From: Chlamydomonas sphaeroides | Lineage: Eukaryota; Chlorophyta; Chlorophyceae; Chlamydomonadales; Chlamydomonadaceae | Reading direction: 5' to 3' | Assembly: GCA_001662425.1 (NCBI GenBank) | Contig: BDDC01000001.1 | Location: 338,032 to 402,031 of the forward strand | Length of the DNA stretch: 64,000 bases | Program-made: the position numbers and the translations under genes | In this document: piece after piece, positions 46,001 to 57,000 of the stretch | Numbering within the stretch: position 1 is the stretch's first letter | How the letters are laid out: every line of letters starts with the position of its first letter | Notes under the pieces: model-generated | Told to the model about the DNA's origin: nothing | The model's input: only the letters and a program-made list of their open reading frames with translations | Databases searched by the model: none

Positions 46001-48093
46001 GCTCGCAGGTCCGGAAGATGCCGTGGGGCATGTGCGTCTTGGGCGTCGACCCGTGCCGCCTTCATGGTGGGCAGGCCACAATGAGGGCTGCAAGGGCGAT
46101 CACGTGACCGACCTACCCAGCAGCACCATCTGTGTCCGCGCGTTGTGAGCCGGTGAGGTCAGCCCGTCACACCGGCAGCGGAGGCAGCGGCTGCGTTTTG
46201 GAGCGCGGCTGAGATTGCAGCCACATGGCTTGTTCCTCCAGCGACCACTGCTGAGGGTAGAGGTGTTGAGATGGACCTAGGACCACCATGTTCGGAGGCA
46301 GTCGCAGGGCGCACGAGCCGCGCGGCGGCAGGATCAGCCCCGCCGGCCCCGGGCGGTGTTCCCGGGGTTGCTGGGACACGGCCGCAGCTCAGTTAGGAGA
46401 CCCAGTTGATGCCGTGGGGTGCGTGTCTGTTGCCATCGGTCCTGGAACGCCCACATTGCCGCTCGCCGATGGAGGGGGTCGAGGAGGGCAGCATGAGGCC
46501 GGACAACAAGCATGCACGCCGTGGTGTCAACCGGGGCTGCTGGCTGTGGGGCTGCTGGGTCAGCCTCTGTGTGCGACCCAGCACCCCAACAGCCAGAGCA
46601 TTCGTGCCACGACTCCGAGCCGCCCCGCCTGGCCCCGCTGCCCCTGGCCTGCCACATCCCGGAGCAGGTGCTCCAAGTTCGGCATCCCCATGTATATCAC
46701 GGAGACCGGCATCGCGGACGCGCGCGACGACCGCCGCGCCATCATGATCGACGCCTACTTCAAGGAGGTGGGCTGCGCGGCATCAGGGAACGGGGCCCCA
46801 ATCATCAGGAGAATGGTTGCGGTCTAGGCAGCCTCCCCGGGGGCTGAGAATGGCTGCGGTCTAGGCAGGTTCCCCGGTGGCTTGCACCGCAAGCCTGCAG
46901 CCGAGCCCCGTCGCCGGTAGCAGCCGCGAGGTGCGCCGCACGCAGAGGCCACGGCAGCGCCCATGCGCGGCGCAACGGGGATGCTGCGCTGCTGAGGCGA
47001 ACAAAGCCCTGCGGCCCCTGGCGCCCGTGCTGCGGCCGCCGCAGGTGCTGCGCGCGATGGCGGACGGCTACGACGTGCGCGGCTTCTACTACTGGTGAGA
47101 GACGGGGGTGAAGGAGCAGCGTGGGAGGCACGCATCGGAGTCAGTGAGGGAGGGGGCGTGTGGCAGAGGAATGCCGAGCCACGATGTCCGATGAGTGCGT
47201 AGGGCGCGGCGGCATACCGGTGTTATGTGTCGCCCGACCCACATCGCGCCGCGCCCACCTGCACGGCTGCTGCGCTGCTGCGCAATCTCTTGACCGGCCA
47301 GGCGCCTTCGCCATCCAGGCATCACGCGCCCTCGCGCCCGGCCCCTACCCCCAACCCTCTCTCCCCTCTGCTCCCTCGCCCTTCCCCCTAGGACGCTGGT
47401 GGACAACCTGGAGTGGGCCACGGGCTACACCATGAAGTTCGGGCTGTACGCCTGGGAGCCGGACGGCAGCGTGGACCGCAAGCTCAAGGTCCGGGGGGCA
47501 GGGCACAGCACAGCACAGCATCGCACAGCACAGCATCGCACAGCACAGCACAGCGCCGGCGGCAGCGGCCGGAGGGGGGCCATGCAACGAGGCGGCCGGG
47601 GGCCGGGACTAGTCGGGGGCCTGTGGAGGTCGGACCTCACCCCAGCAGGCAGCGCAGCGGCCCCGGGGCGCCACGCGAGCCGGATTCGGCCCGGCCCCTT
47701 GGCGGCGGCCTCCTTGGTAGGGGGCAGCAGGCAGCGGGCCGGTCCTCGCGCGCCAGGGAGCCCGGCTCTGGCGCCTGCAGCAGCTGTTCGCTCCTGCCAT
47801 TCTGGCTGCAGGGCCCACGTGGCCACGCACCACTCCCCCTCCCTCCCACACCCCCGCAGGAGGGCAGCAAGACGCTGGTGCGCTATTTCCGCACGCTGCC
47901 GGACGACCTGGCGGGCGTGCGCAAGGCGGCGCGTGTGGTGCAGGCCGAGGCGGGCCCCGACCTGGGGGTGGAGGCGGAGCTGGCGGCCGAGGGCCTGACG
48001 CGCATGGGCCCCGGCGGCAAGGTGGTGACGGAGGGCACCGGCAAGGGGCGGGAGGTGGGCAAGAAGGGCGTGGGCATGGTGGCGATTGGGTGA
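43004..48093 (+). CDS. Family 1 glycoside hydrolase (beta-glucosidase-like)
   Basis: A retaining beta-glycosidase of 503 residues. Exons: 43004..43218, 43413..43529, 44225..44429, 44592..44744, 44880..44947, 45165..45308, 45696..45824, 46668..46767, 47045..47094, 47392..47488, 47860..48093; all phases fit. Landmarks: FRFSIEWPRIEPERG; LWHFTHPTWFED; acid/base Glu177 in TFNEP; nucleophile Glu356 in ITETG (the family usually has TENG); and DNLEWATGYTMKFGLYAWE near the end, the usual aglycone/glycone-binding loop. There is no signal peptide or transit peptide: the protein starts MNGNGKAPAAADD, so a cytosolic enzyme is likely. The C-terminal 70 residues (Ala/Glu/Gly/Lys-rich, from about residue 430) lie beyond the catalytic domain. 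The substrate cannot be told; plant SFR2-type galactosyltransferases belong to the same family but usually carry an N-terminal anchor not seen here. Confidence 0.92.
43634..43826. repeat. Interleaved inverted repeats in glycosidase intron 2
   Basis: Three pairs of complementary arms lie within 193 bases: 43634-43649 with 43786-43801; 43663-43688 with 43747-43772 (one mismatch in 26); and 43702-43723 with 43805-43826 (22 of 22). The first two are nested, but the third crosses them, so the RNA could form a pseudoknot-like structure or two competing folds. Confidence 0.75.
47505..47556 (+). repeat. CACAG/CATCG tandem repeat in a glycosidase intron
   Basis: A simple repeat of cagcacagcatcg units lies just after the donor site of intron 47489-47859. 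Confidence 0.7.
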
Positions 48094-48742
48094 GGGGGCG
48101 GCGTGGGCGGCGGGGCAGGAGGGGCGAGAGGGGAAAAAGGCAGTGGGTGCAGGCAAAGAAAGGGAGGGGGCTAAATGTGGAAAGTGGGTTTACGGTAAAT
48201 GCGGGGCAAGCGGACGTGGCGAGCTCGGCATGGTGGCCATGGGGTGAGGGCGCACTGGGTTGGGGGCTGCTGGCTGTGGGGGCTGTGAAAGGGCGGAGGG
48301 CGGAGCCTGCGGATGAGAGGGTTGGGGCGGCAACGAGCGCTGCAGGAGCTTGTGCGGATGCAGGTGTCGTGTGGGAGACTACAGGACTGTGTGGGGCAGG
48401 AAGTTGGAGGATCCGTGGTGCAGGATGCGCTGACGCCAGGATGCAGCAGGTGACGAGGGACGCCGCCGGCGTGCGGCCGCTGAAGCGCTGATCGTGTCGA
48501 ACCAGGGCAGGAATGCGGGCCCCAGAGGGACATTCACCGCACGGATGCTGCACGGACGCTGGATGCGGCGGTGGCGTGGGGCTGCGAGCCGTGGCTGTAT
48601 GCCCTGGTGGTGGCTGCTGTGATGCAGGAGGGCGCCCGTGCGGCGGCTAGGCGAGGGCGCGCGGCGGCATGCACGTACAACACGCCCGTTTTCACGGACC
48701 TGTGGAATTGGTGGAACAGATTGGAGCAATGGCCACGTGGGT

Positions 48743-48793
48743 GGCCTCTTTTGGGGCCGAGCCATGCGCCCATGCGCAGCTGGGACAGGTTTT
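48743..48793 (+). repeat. Dispersed short repeat, copy A
   Basis: This is the best-preserved plus-strand copy, with a frame reading ASFGAEPCAHAQLGQV. It runs into an imperfect palindrome (caggttttacaacctg) that also contains the minus-strand TGTAA. Confidence 0.6.
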
Positions 48794-48796
48794 ACA
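48792..48796 (-). terminator. Putative TGTAA poly(A) signal of the rhodanese gene
   Basis: TTACA on the plus strand, 370 bases after the minus-strand stop at 49166. It sits in the loop of a short hairpin at the end of repeat copy A. Confidence 0.4.
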
Positions 48797-49165
48797 ACCT
48801 GCTTACGTTCGCTCCGTTCTCTCTTGCCTTCCATCCCCGTTAAGCGAGTCCCTGCAGCTCTCGCACAGCGGCTTGCGCAGCAATAGCGCACAGCACACAG
48901 TCCTTATTCTCGCCAGCGCGCTCGCGCGGCAGCAGCTAATGGGCGTGCCTGCCTTCGGCGCCTAGCCAGCGTCATGCAATGCTACTGGTACAACAGGGGC
49001 ATAGCCGCTATCGGCATATGCCCCAACGCCTCTACTCCCCTGCGTCCGCGGCGCGTGTTGCCTGCCTCGCTATCGCCACATTCCAACTCCTCAGCCCCAG
49101 CTACAACACCCTGAGTGATATCGATTCTCGGCACCGCCACCGCCACCGCTCCTCCTGCGCACCGC

Positions 49166-50950
49166 TCACTCCTGCGGCTTGCTCTTGCAGCCGCCGCCGC
49201 CCCCGCAGCCGCCGCCCCCGCCGCAGCCGCCGCCGCCACCGCTGGCCGCGGCCCTTGGCGCCATGCTCACGGGCAACCCCTCGCGCAGCCAGCCCTCCAT
49301 GCCGCCCGTGACGTTCCACACGTTGCCAAAGCCAAACACCTTGCTGAGCCGCACCGTCGCCTGCGCCGAGCGCCGCCCCGAGCCGCACACCACCGCCACC
49401 GGCCGGCCGCGGTACTCGTCCAGGCTGCCGGACCGCACCTGAAGGTGGGTCGTGGGGGAGCGAATGGGAGGGCGCTGCGAGGTCAGCGGGTCGTGGCTAG
49501 CGAGGCGAGCAGCGGCAGGAGGTCCCGATGCGAGATGTGGCTGCTAGGACCCTCCGCAGCGGCGACCACCGGCGCCGTCTTGGCTCCCCACTGCCATCAT
49601 GACAGGGCCCTGCCAGGTCCGCCTATAGGTTTGGGCCAACCAGCGGCCTAGAGGAAGCAGTTGGGCCAACCTCGGACAACCTCATTCCGGCTTCCCCGGC
49701 TTCCCCGGCTGCACAGCACGCAACGCAGCCCTTCCTGCTAGCCCTCTACTTCTCCAACCCCAATCTAATCCCTGTAACCCCCAACCCGTTGCCGCCTCAG
49801 CTTACCGCGGGCGACAGGTCCGTGTCCAGGGGCAGGCAGTTGGCGCCGGTGATGTGGCCAGCCTCGAACTCCTCGCGCGACCGCACGTCCAGCAGCAGCG
49901 CAATTTGACCCGTGGCCAGCCGCTCGTGCAGCTCGTGCGGCGGCAGCTCCTGGAAGACGGCAGGATGAGAGGTGCAGAGATAAGGTTGTAAGACGGGCGC
50001 AGTTTGGGGATGGCAAGAGCGCAACATTGCGTGACCGGCAGAGTGGGGATGGCACACGCCAAGCTGGTTCCAGTCGGGCGCCCGTGATGTGGGTCGGGCG
50101 ATCGCATACCGGTAGCTTGATTCCGGCAGCAGGCAATCGGAAGCAGCGGCAACGCCAGGGCCGTTCCAGCTATTGGGCAGCTGCGGTGCGGGCCCTACCT
50201 GGAAGCCGGCCTCTGCTGAGTAGGCGCTCGGGAGGTCGACGGAGGCGTTGGCCAGGGGTGATGCATGGGCGTCGTCGTCGAGCTGGGGCACAGGCAGGCT
50301 GTCGGCCACAGAGCGCGCGTTCTGTAGCATGGTCAGCGTGGGCGACGAGAGGGGCCCGTCCGAGTCCTCATCTGATGATGTGCCGCCGTTCCTGTAGTCT
50401 GTCCATGACTGTTGGGGCGAGGGATGGTCGGCGGATGGGTGGGGGGAGGGGCGCTGGGTTAGCGGCACGCGATGTACCCTACGGGCACGTGGGTCACGAC
50501 CACCTGCTGTGCTTGCCAGGTTGCGGCCGCGTGTGATAGTGTGCTTACTGGGTGGTGCTCGAGGCCTTGGTAGCCGCTCGCGTGCGAGTCCTCCCACGCG
50601 CCAGCGTTGGGCACCTCCATCGTGGTGTAGCCCTCCTCCTCATCGTCGGAGTCCCACCGGAGCAAGTGGCTGCCGTGCAACGGGTTAAGGTCCGCCAGGA
50701 GTGACTCGACGTCTACCAGGCGGTCGCCGTCCACGGGTGGCTCGGTGCTGGGCCGGCCGCGATTGTCTGCGGTTGTCTCCAACGTCGGAACCGCGTTGGG
50801 GTTGACCATCTCCGCCACCCGCATAACCGGCGAGCTTCTTGGTGGAAACAGAGCCCTTTGGGGTGCAAGGCTGCCGGAGATCCGGCAGCGCTTTGGAAGG
50901 CCATGCGCTTGCGTAGCCGCGAAGACAGAGCACGTCACGAGCTGCGCCAT
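49166..50950 (-). CDS. Rhodanese-domain protein, probably plastid-targeted, with Gly5-Cys tail
   Basis: Rhodanese domains carry sulfur on an active-site cysteine or act as regulatory modules. Four exons (minus): 50950..50549, 50408..50199, 49949..49806, 49438..49166; 342 residues, each exon ending in phase 0. The first about 45 residues are rich in Ala, Arg, Ser and Pro with few acids (MAQLVTCSVFAATQAHGLPK), like a transit peptide. An acidic, Ser-rich middle region contains WDSDDEEEGYTTMEV and SSDEDSDG. The domain proper starts ELPPHELHERLATGQIALLL, then DVRSREEFEAGHITGANCLP, and the active-site loop is VVCGSGRRSAQA, with the cysteine present and the CxxxxR pattern kept. After GGMEGWLREG the protein ends with three GGGGGC repeats and KSKPQE, which is unusual. 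The sulfur acceptor is unknown. Confidence 0.88.
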
Positions 50951-51519
50951 GATGTAATCGGCACTGTGGAGCTTGTTGGTGTGGCGTCGGGTTTGTCGGA
51001 ACCCTGCACTTTGCGGAAGAAAAGGAATCGCGAAAAGCGGATGGCCGAGATCGGGCGTAACCCTGGCACGCGCCTTTTCCCCTTCTTTTCCCCCTCGCGA
51101 AGAAGGCCCGTGTCGTCCTCTCGTCTTTGATAGCACATGACTTGGTGTGCAACCGACGAAGAGCCGCTAGAGTTGGGGGCCGAACGTCGGCCCATCATGA
51201 TGCTAACAATTTAAGCCGAAACAGGTGACCGTCGACAGGCTCCTGCGAAGGACCTCTCCAGCTTAACAGCATCACAATAGCGCAGGTGGCAGTGGCTGCA
51301 TATATAGCTCGGTGTGGAAACATGGTGCCCTGCCCTCCCCCGACGTCCTCTCCCAGGCTGCGCCCGTGGCCGCGCCGGCATGGCACGAACCCGCTCTGTA
51401 CGCCTCTCCCCACTGTCACTCCTGCGCACATATATCATCGCACCACCATCTGCCATACATCCCACCAGCCATCGCGGCGTCGTAGCAACAAACCCTGAGC
51501 TCCCTCTGGCCGCGACACC
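50951..51519. promoter_or_regulatory. Divergent promoter region of rhodanese (-) and IMP3 (+)
   Basis: The two start codons face away from each other over 569 bases. A TATA-like element (tatata, 51301-51306) sits about 215 bases before the IMP3 start. Because it is nearly palindromic, it could serve either strand. Confidence 0.5.
51301..51306. promoter_or_regulatory. TATA-like element
   Basis: gcatatatagctc is the only clear TATA-type sequence between the divergent rhodanese and IMP3 genes. Its position would imply a 5'UTR of about 190 bases for IMP3. Confidence 0.35.
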
Positions 51520-52624
51520 ATGCGCCAACTTAAACACCATGAGCAGAAGTTGTTAAAGAAGGTCAACTTCTTACGATGGAAGAGCGAAGACAATGTGCGG
51601 GAGCTGCAGGTGCGCGGAGAGCCGGCGTTCACGATGGAATCGTGGCGGCCGGACAACATTATATTCCAGCGCAGTCGGACGCAATTGGTAGCCACGGTGC
51701 ATATGTTGATAAGGCACACCTCGCGTGTGGGCGCGACCTGGCGCAGGTCATTCGGCGATACCACATCCAGGACCGCGACGACTACAAGAAGTACAATAAG
51801 ATATGTGGCATGATCACCAAGATGACGAACATGCTGAAGCAGCTGGACGCCAACGACACGACACGCATCGAGCTGACCGACCAGCTACTCGACAAGTGAG
51901 CCCCGGCAGCCTCCCCTGCCCCTCCACACCTCGCCCCTCCCGTTTCCCAGCCTTCGCTCCTCATCTAACCACAGGCTGTACAACATGGGCGTGCTGTCCA
52001 CCAAGAAGAGCCTGGTGCAGGTCGACAAGCTAGCCACGGCGGCCTTCTGCCGGCGGCGGCTGCCCGTGGTCATGGTGCGGCTTAAGATGTCGGAGACGCT
52101 GCGCGAGGCAGTCACCTTCATTGAGCAGGTGCGCGCGGCGGCCTGGCATGGGGCGCTCGTGGCTGACTGTGCAACCGCGTGGCCAAGGCGCCCGCCAGCC
52201 GGCTCCGCTGCTCAGGCACTCAGCCTCCCTCTCTGGCCTGAGGGAGCCGGGCGGTAGCGGAAGGCACCACCGAGTGGGGCGGCTGCCGTGGCGAGCAGAA
52301 CATCAGGGCGGAAGCCAGCCATGGCCGTGCCCATGGCTGGCATGAGCGGAGGTTGCTGGCAGCGGCCGGGACACCGCCCAGCCAGACGGCTCCCGGCCCC
52401 TCTCTGACCAGCCCCGCGCTTCTTCAGCCCGCTGCGCTGCCCCTTTCCTTGGCGCTTTGCACGCGCAGGGCCACGTCCGCGTAGGCCCCACCACTGTGAC
52501 GGACCCGGCCTACCACGTAACTCGCAACATGGAGGACTTCGTGACGTGGGTTGACACCAGCAAGATCAAGCGCAAGGTGCTCAAGTACAACGACAAGCTG
52601 GACGACTACGACCTGCTCATGTAG
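51520..52624 (+). CDS. IMP3: U3 small nucleolar ribonucleoprotein protein IMP3
   Basis: IMP3 is part of the small-subunit processome; with IMP4 and MPP10 it helps U3 snoRNA pair with pre-rRNA in the nucleolus. Exons: 51520..51609, 51747..51895, 51975..52128, 52469..52624; 182 residues, matching the family length. The start MRQLKHHEQKLLKKVNFLRW is characteristic, as is VIRRYHIQDRDDYKKYNK after the first intron. An S4-type RNA-binding region follows (FCRRRLPVVMVRLKMSETLR, EAVTFIEQGHVRVGPTTVTD), and the C-terminus DKLDDYDLLM is conserved. The second exon ends AA before GTGAG and completes its lysine in exon 3. Nothing unusual. Confidence 0.96.
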
Positions 52625-54091
52625 GCGTGCACGTGGCCGTGGAGCTGTGGAGCTTGGAGTGGGTGAGAGCAACTTCTCGCGGCCCTCGCTGCTACTCGTG
52701 GTGTGGTGGCCCATGTGGCGCTGCAGCCGCAGCGGCTGGGGCAGCTGGGCGGGCGTGCGGAGCGGTGCCGTGCCGTCGGAGGGTGGCGGCGCGCTGCCGG
52801 GGCGTGGCCGATATGGTGCCGACGTACGAGAGGGCAGTGAGGAGCTGGGCTGGTGTGCTGGGCGTAGCGGATAGACATGGGGGCTTGCTTGCCAGGCATT
52901 TACATGGGTTGCTGGCTGCACGATGCGGAGGAGCGCGGATGCGGATGGGGAGGGTAGACGGAGTGCGGCGCATTGTGGGGCTTCCTTATGCCGCCGCGCT
53001 TGCGGCTTGACCCTGACGAGTGACGATGTGCATGTGTCGGTTGATTGGTGTGGACGTGTAGGACTGCGGGCAGACTGGGACTCAGCTTGTCTGCAACAGA
53101 CTCGAGCAGGACGTGCTTGCGGAGAGCGACGAGAGGAGTCGAGCGGGAGGTGCATGGGAGCGGCGTGTGCGTACACATGGCGGGCGGCTTGAGCCCGGCG
53201 CTACACAACCTGTGTAACTGACGGTCGGAACGGTCGCTACCACGTTGCTGTCATACTTCAGGCGCCAAGTGTGCAGCGCGTGTACGTCAGCCCCCAGGAG
53301 GCCTTGTCCCGTCGCCGCGGAAGCTGTGGCTCCCGCGCCGCCGGCACTCTCATGGCGCACCTATCCCAGCCCGCCGCCACCGCAACACGCGAGCACCCAT
53401 GCCCGCGGACCGCGGCCACCACGTCCAGTCCAGCCTGTCGAGCCTGTTGCACTAGGGCATGCGAATACGCATCCAGTCCTTGTCCGACATATGCCTGACC
53501 GACTATCGTAGCAAGCATGCGCACCCTCTCGCTGCCTCCGGACCACCATGAATCGTGACCATCGCCCCGACTGGCGGCAGCAACAACACACCCGACCTCG
53601 CACACTATCGTACCCCCTCGCGCGGCGGCAGCCCCAGCTGCTGCCCCATGTGGGCCCGCCCCATTCGCCACTCGCCGTCATGGCGCCCCGGCCTCCACGG
53701 CAGGATGCGCCGTCAACTGCCGGCGCGTTCCCGCACCTCGCGTAAGCCAGCGCTCCCGCACCCCGCGTAAGCCAGCCCGTCAACTCAAGCCCCCTGCCAC
53801 ACACGTGCCTCGCCCTGCCCCTGCCCCTGCTCCGCGTCACAGATCACGACGACCTGTTCTTGGCGGGCTGCGTGTCAGTCACTGCCGCCGTCACTCCCAC
53901 TCGTCAAGCCAACACCCAACACCTGGCACTCCGCGCCCCTCGCATCATATGTATCGCAGCGCCGCCCAGCAGGCCGAACGGTTCCACTCGCCCTCACCGC
54001 ACAATCAGCGGCCATGCTCATTGCCTGACTAGGCGCCGCCATGCGGTCCGCCGCGCTGCAGACTACCACACCGAGCCGCCGTAGCGAGGGG
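52625..54091. other. Convergent intergenic region between IMP3 and the PH-domain gene
   Basis: The IMP3 3'UTR probably ends after TGTAA at 53213. The rest (about 53230-54091) is presumably 3'UTR of the minus gene and spacer. Open frames here are short and without recognised motifs. Confidence 0.5.
53213..53217 (+). terminator. Putative TGTAA poly(A) signal of IMP3
   Basis: TGTAA on the plus strand, about 590 bases after the IMP3 stop codon. Confidence 0.4.
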
Positions 54092-57000
54092 CTACGAGGT
54101 GCCGTCGTCCTCCTCGAACGCCAGCTGCTTGCCCGCCGCCACTGCGATGGCCTCCCGGATGGCGATCGCCCACTCGCAGCACTCCTCCACGCTCGCAGCC
54201 TGCGCGGCATCGAAAGACACACGGACCGCATGACCGCAGCCCTGAGGCGGCCCTCGCTGCACGGCAAGCGCGCCCGGCGGCAGCAGGCCTCCTGCGCCGC
54301 GCTCCAGACGCAGCCCCCGCGTGCAGCTCACACCTGGAACGTCACTCGCCGCCCCCGGATGCCGCCCAGCCAGCCGCCGCCCTTGGCGCTCTCCAGGATG
54401 TTGAAGCGAGGCGCCTGAAGTACCAGGAGGGACCAGAGCAGTGCCACGGGCCAGCTCGGGAGCGCACCCTGCCCGCACTATGCCGTGTCCCATGGCTAGC
54501 CGCTGCTGCCACCCTGCCCATGCACCGTAGCCCAACCCAGGCCTTACCGCCGCCCAACTTTCACTGTCCGCGCCTCCTCTCTCCCTCTACATACGGCCCC
54601 CACCCCCGTGCCCCAGCTCGGCCGTACCTTGCCCGCCTCGAAGGCGCAGCGGCCCAGCGCGAGGCTGTCCATGGGCCGAACGTCCTCGGCCTTGGAGAAC
54701 CAATGCAGGTAGCCTGGGGGGCAAGGGTTCGGGGAGGGAGGGTACAGCAAGATAAGGGAGGTAGGGGCCACACGGGCGTGGGGACACGGCCGCACAGGAG
54801 GCCTAGCGCCGCGCGCATGCTCGGGGCACGGGTGAGGAGGACAGGGGGAACGGCCCGGCAAGCGCACAAGGCCAAGGCCATGCCCTTGATCCAGCCCGGC
54901 CGCTGTGCTGCACAAGCCATGACGCCACGCGCCGTCTTGTCCTTGTGCAGCACTCGGAACAGAGCTATCCCCACGACCCGGCTCGGCCGCTGCGCCTATC
55001 CAGGACCGCCATCACAGCTCCCCTGGCTCACCTGCTCGCGTCAGCACAAAGTGGCACTTGCGCCAGCGCTCGCCCGCCGCCTCCCAGATCTGCAGGTCGC
55101 CCTGCCGCGCGATCTCGGGGCTGCAGAACAGCTCCGCGCACACGCTGTGCAGGCACTCGGCCTGCCGCGCTCCCAGGCCCTCGGCGGTGGTGCTGGCGGC
55201 CGCCGCCATGTCCCGCAGGGGGCCCAGCTTGTGCTCGGGCTCGATGGCGCGCAGCACCGACTGCGGGGCGGGGGCCGGCAGGGAGGAAGGGACTAAGGCC
55301 GGAGTGTGGCATCCGCCTGTTTGGGGGCAGGTGAGCTGCGTCCGAGTGCGGCTGGTTGCCTGGCCAACACGGCCCGCAACACGTCCGCAGCGGAGCTCTC
55401 CGGAGCGGCGCGCCCCAACCCTGTCCGCCCGCTCACCGCCATGGAGTCCAGGTCGTGTTGCAGCGGCAGCATGGCAGCCCGGTAGGAGTCCACCGCGGAG
55501 GTCATGGCCTGGCAGGGCGGGGAGGCCGCGAGCGGCTTCACGCCATAGAACGTAAGCCTCCGCTGCGTGGCGCCATGAAGCGCGCAGCACAGCACCCACG
55601 CCACCCGACACGGGGCCAGGCCGCAGGCTCCTGCAACGCCTGCACGCCTCTGTGCCGCATCCGCCCGGCGGTCCAGCCGCACCCCCGGGGCCAGCCCCAC
55701 CTGCGTCGCCAGCTCCATGCGACGCTGCTCAAGGCCCGCCAGCCGCGCAAAGCCCGTTTTGAGCAGCGACCGCTCCGCGTCCTGCCACCGCTGCAGCGCC
55801 TGCGCAGGGCAACACCCGGGAGCCACCACCCCCCACCGCGTCGGCTTCGCCAGGCCCCCAGCCTCTGCCACCAGGCAGCAGCCTTTCCCACCAGTCCACC
55901 CCCTTGCTGACCATGCCCCCTTTGCGCCTTCCCTGCCGCACCTCTCGGCCCCCACCTTTCCTTTCCTTTCCCGCCCCTGCCCTCCCGCCCCTGCCCCCCC
56001 TTCCCTGCCCTCCCTTCCCTCCCGGCCCACCTGCTGCTCCGCCACCAGCCGCCCCTCGCTGGCCCATGGATCCGCCTCCGGCGCCCTGGTGGGCCGCCCC
56101 TGCATGCGCTCCGCCAGCACGCCCTCGAAGCCGCGACACGCAGCCACGTGCTCGCCCAGCGCCGCCGTCAGGCTGCGCCGGCAGCCGTCGATGGCCCGGT
56201 GCGCGGAGGCGGCCTCCGCCGACAGCTCCCGCGACGCCAGCCGGTAGTCGGACAGCAGCGCGCCCACGTCCTTGGACAGCGCCGACAGCGAGCCGTGCAG
56301 CGGGCTGCGAGCCAGTGCCGTTACAGGGCAGACGGGAGTCGTCAGGGGAGCGGGGGGCGGTGGCACGGGGAAGGGCAGCGGGGTAGGTGCTGCTATGGAC
56401 CACAGAATTGCCTCGGCTGGCGGTGCCAATTCAGGAGCGCCCGGCGGCTGCCTCCCCGTCATGCCCTCGGGCGGGGTTCGGCCCGCCCACGGCCCACGGC
56501 ACTGCCGGGTCGTTTATGCGTCGGTGCGGGTCGTGGGGCGGCAGCCCACACCGTTTCCCGCAGGGGGCCATCGGCTGAAGCCCACACTGCGACGAACGTG
56601 TGGCGCCCGCCAGAGCCTCACCCCACGGCCCGGGCTCACCCGTGGGCCTGGTGTATGACGGAGGGCACCCGCAGCAGCGCCTCCCCGGCCGCCCGCAGCT
56701 CGCCGTCCTCGCCCTCCAGGCCGCACAGCTTGACGCGCGAGGCTGCGGCCATGGCGGCAGCGTACGCCGCCTCCGCCTGCCCCAGCGCCGACAGCAGCGC
56801 CGACAGGCCCTCCAGCACCCTGCCGTGCGGTGCGGTTGGATGTACCGAGTGTGCGAGGGTGGGGCCGTGCTGAAAGGACACTGGTACCCTCAGCGCTCGC
56901 AGCCTGCCCCCGATTCTCCCGGCCGCGTTCCCGGTTGCTCCCCACCTCCAACCCGACCTGCGGCGCAGCCGCTGGCGGCGCCGGGCTCCCGCTGTCCCCA

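Larger units (their letters stand above)
48094..49165. other. Convergent intergenic region between the glycosidase and the rhodanese gene
   Basis: This contains both 3'UTRs and copy A of the dispersed repeat. A TGTAA for the minus gene lies at 48792-48796. No gene was recognised. Confidence 0.5.

Noticed and set aside
45825..46667. Open frames in the long glycosidase intron that might be a nested gene
   Set aside because: Short, no conserved motif, and flanked by splice sites that keep the glycosidase in frame.
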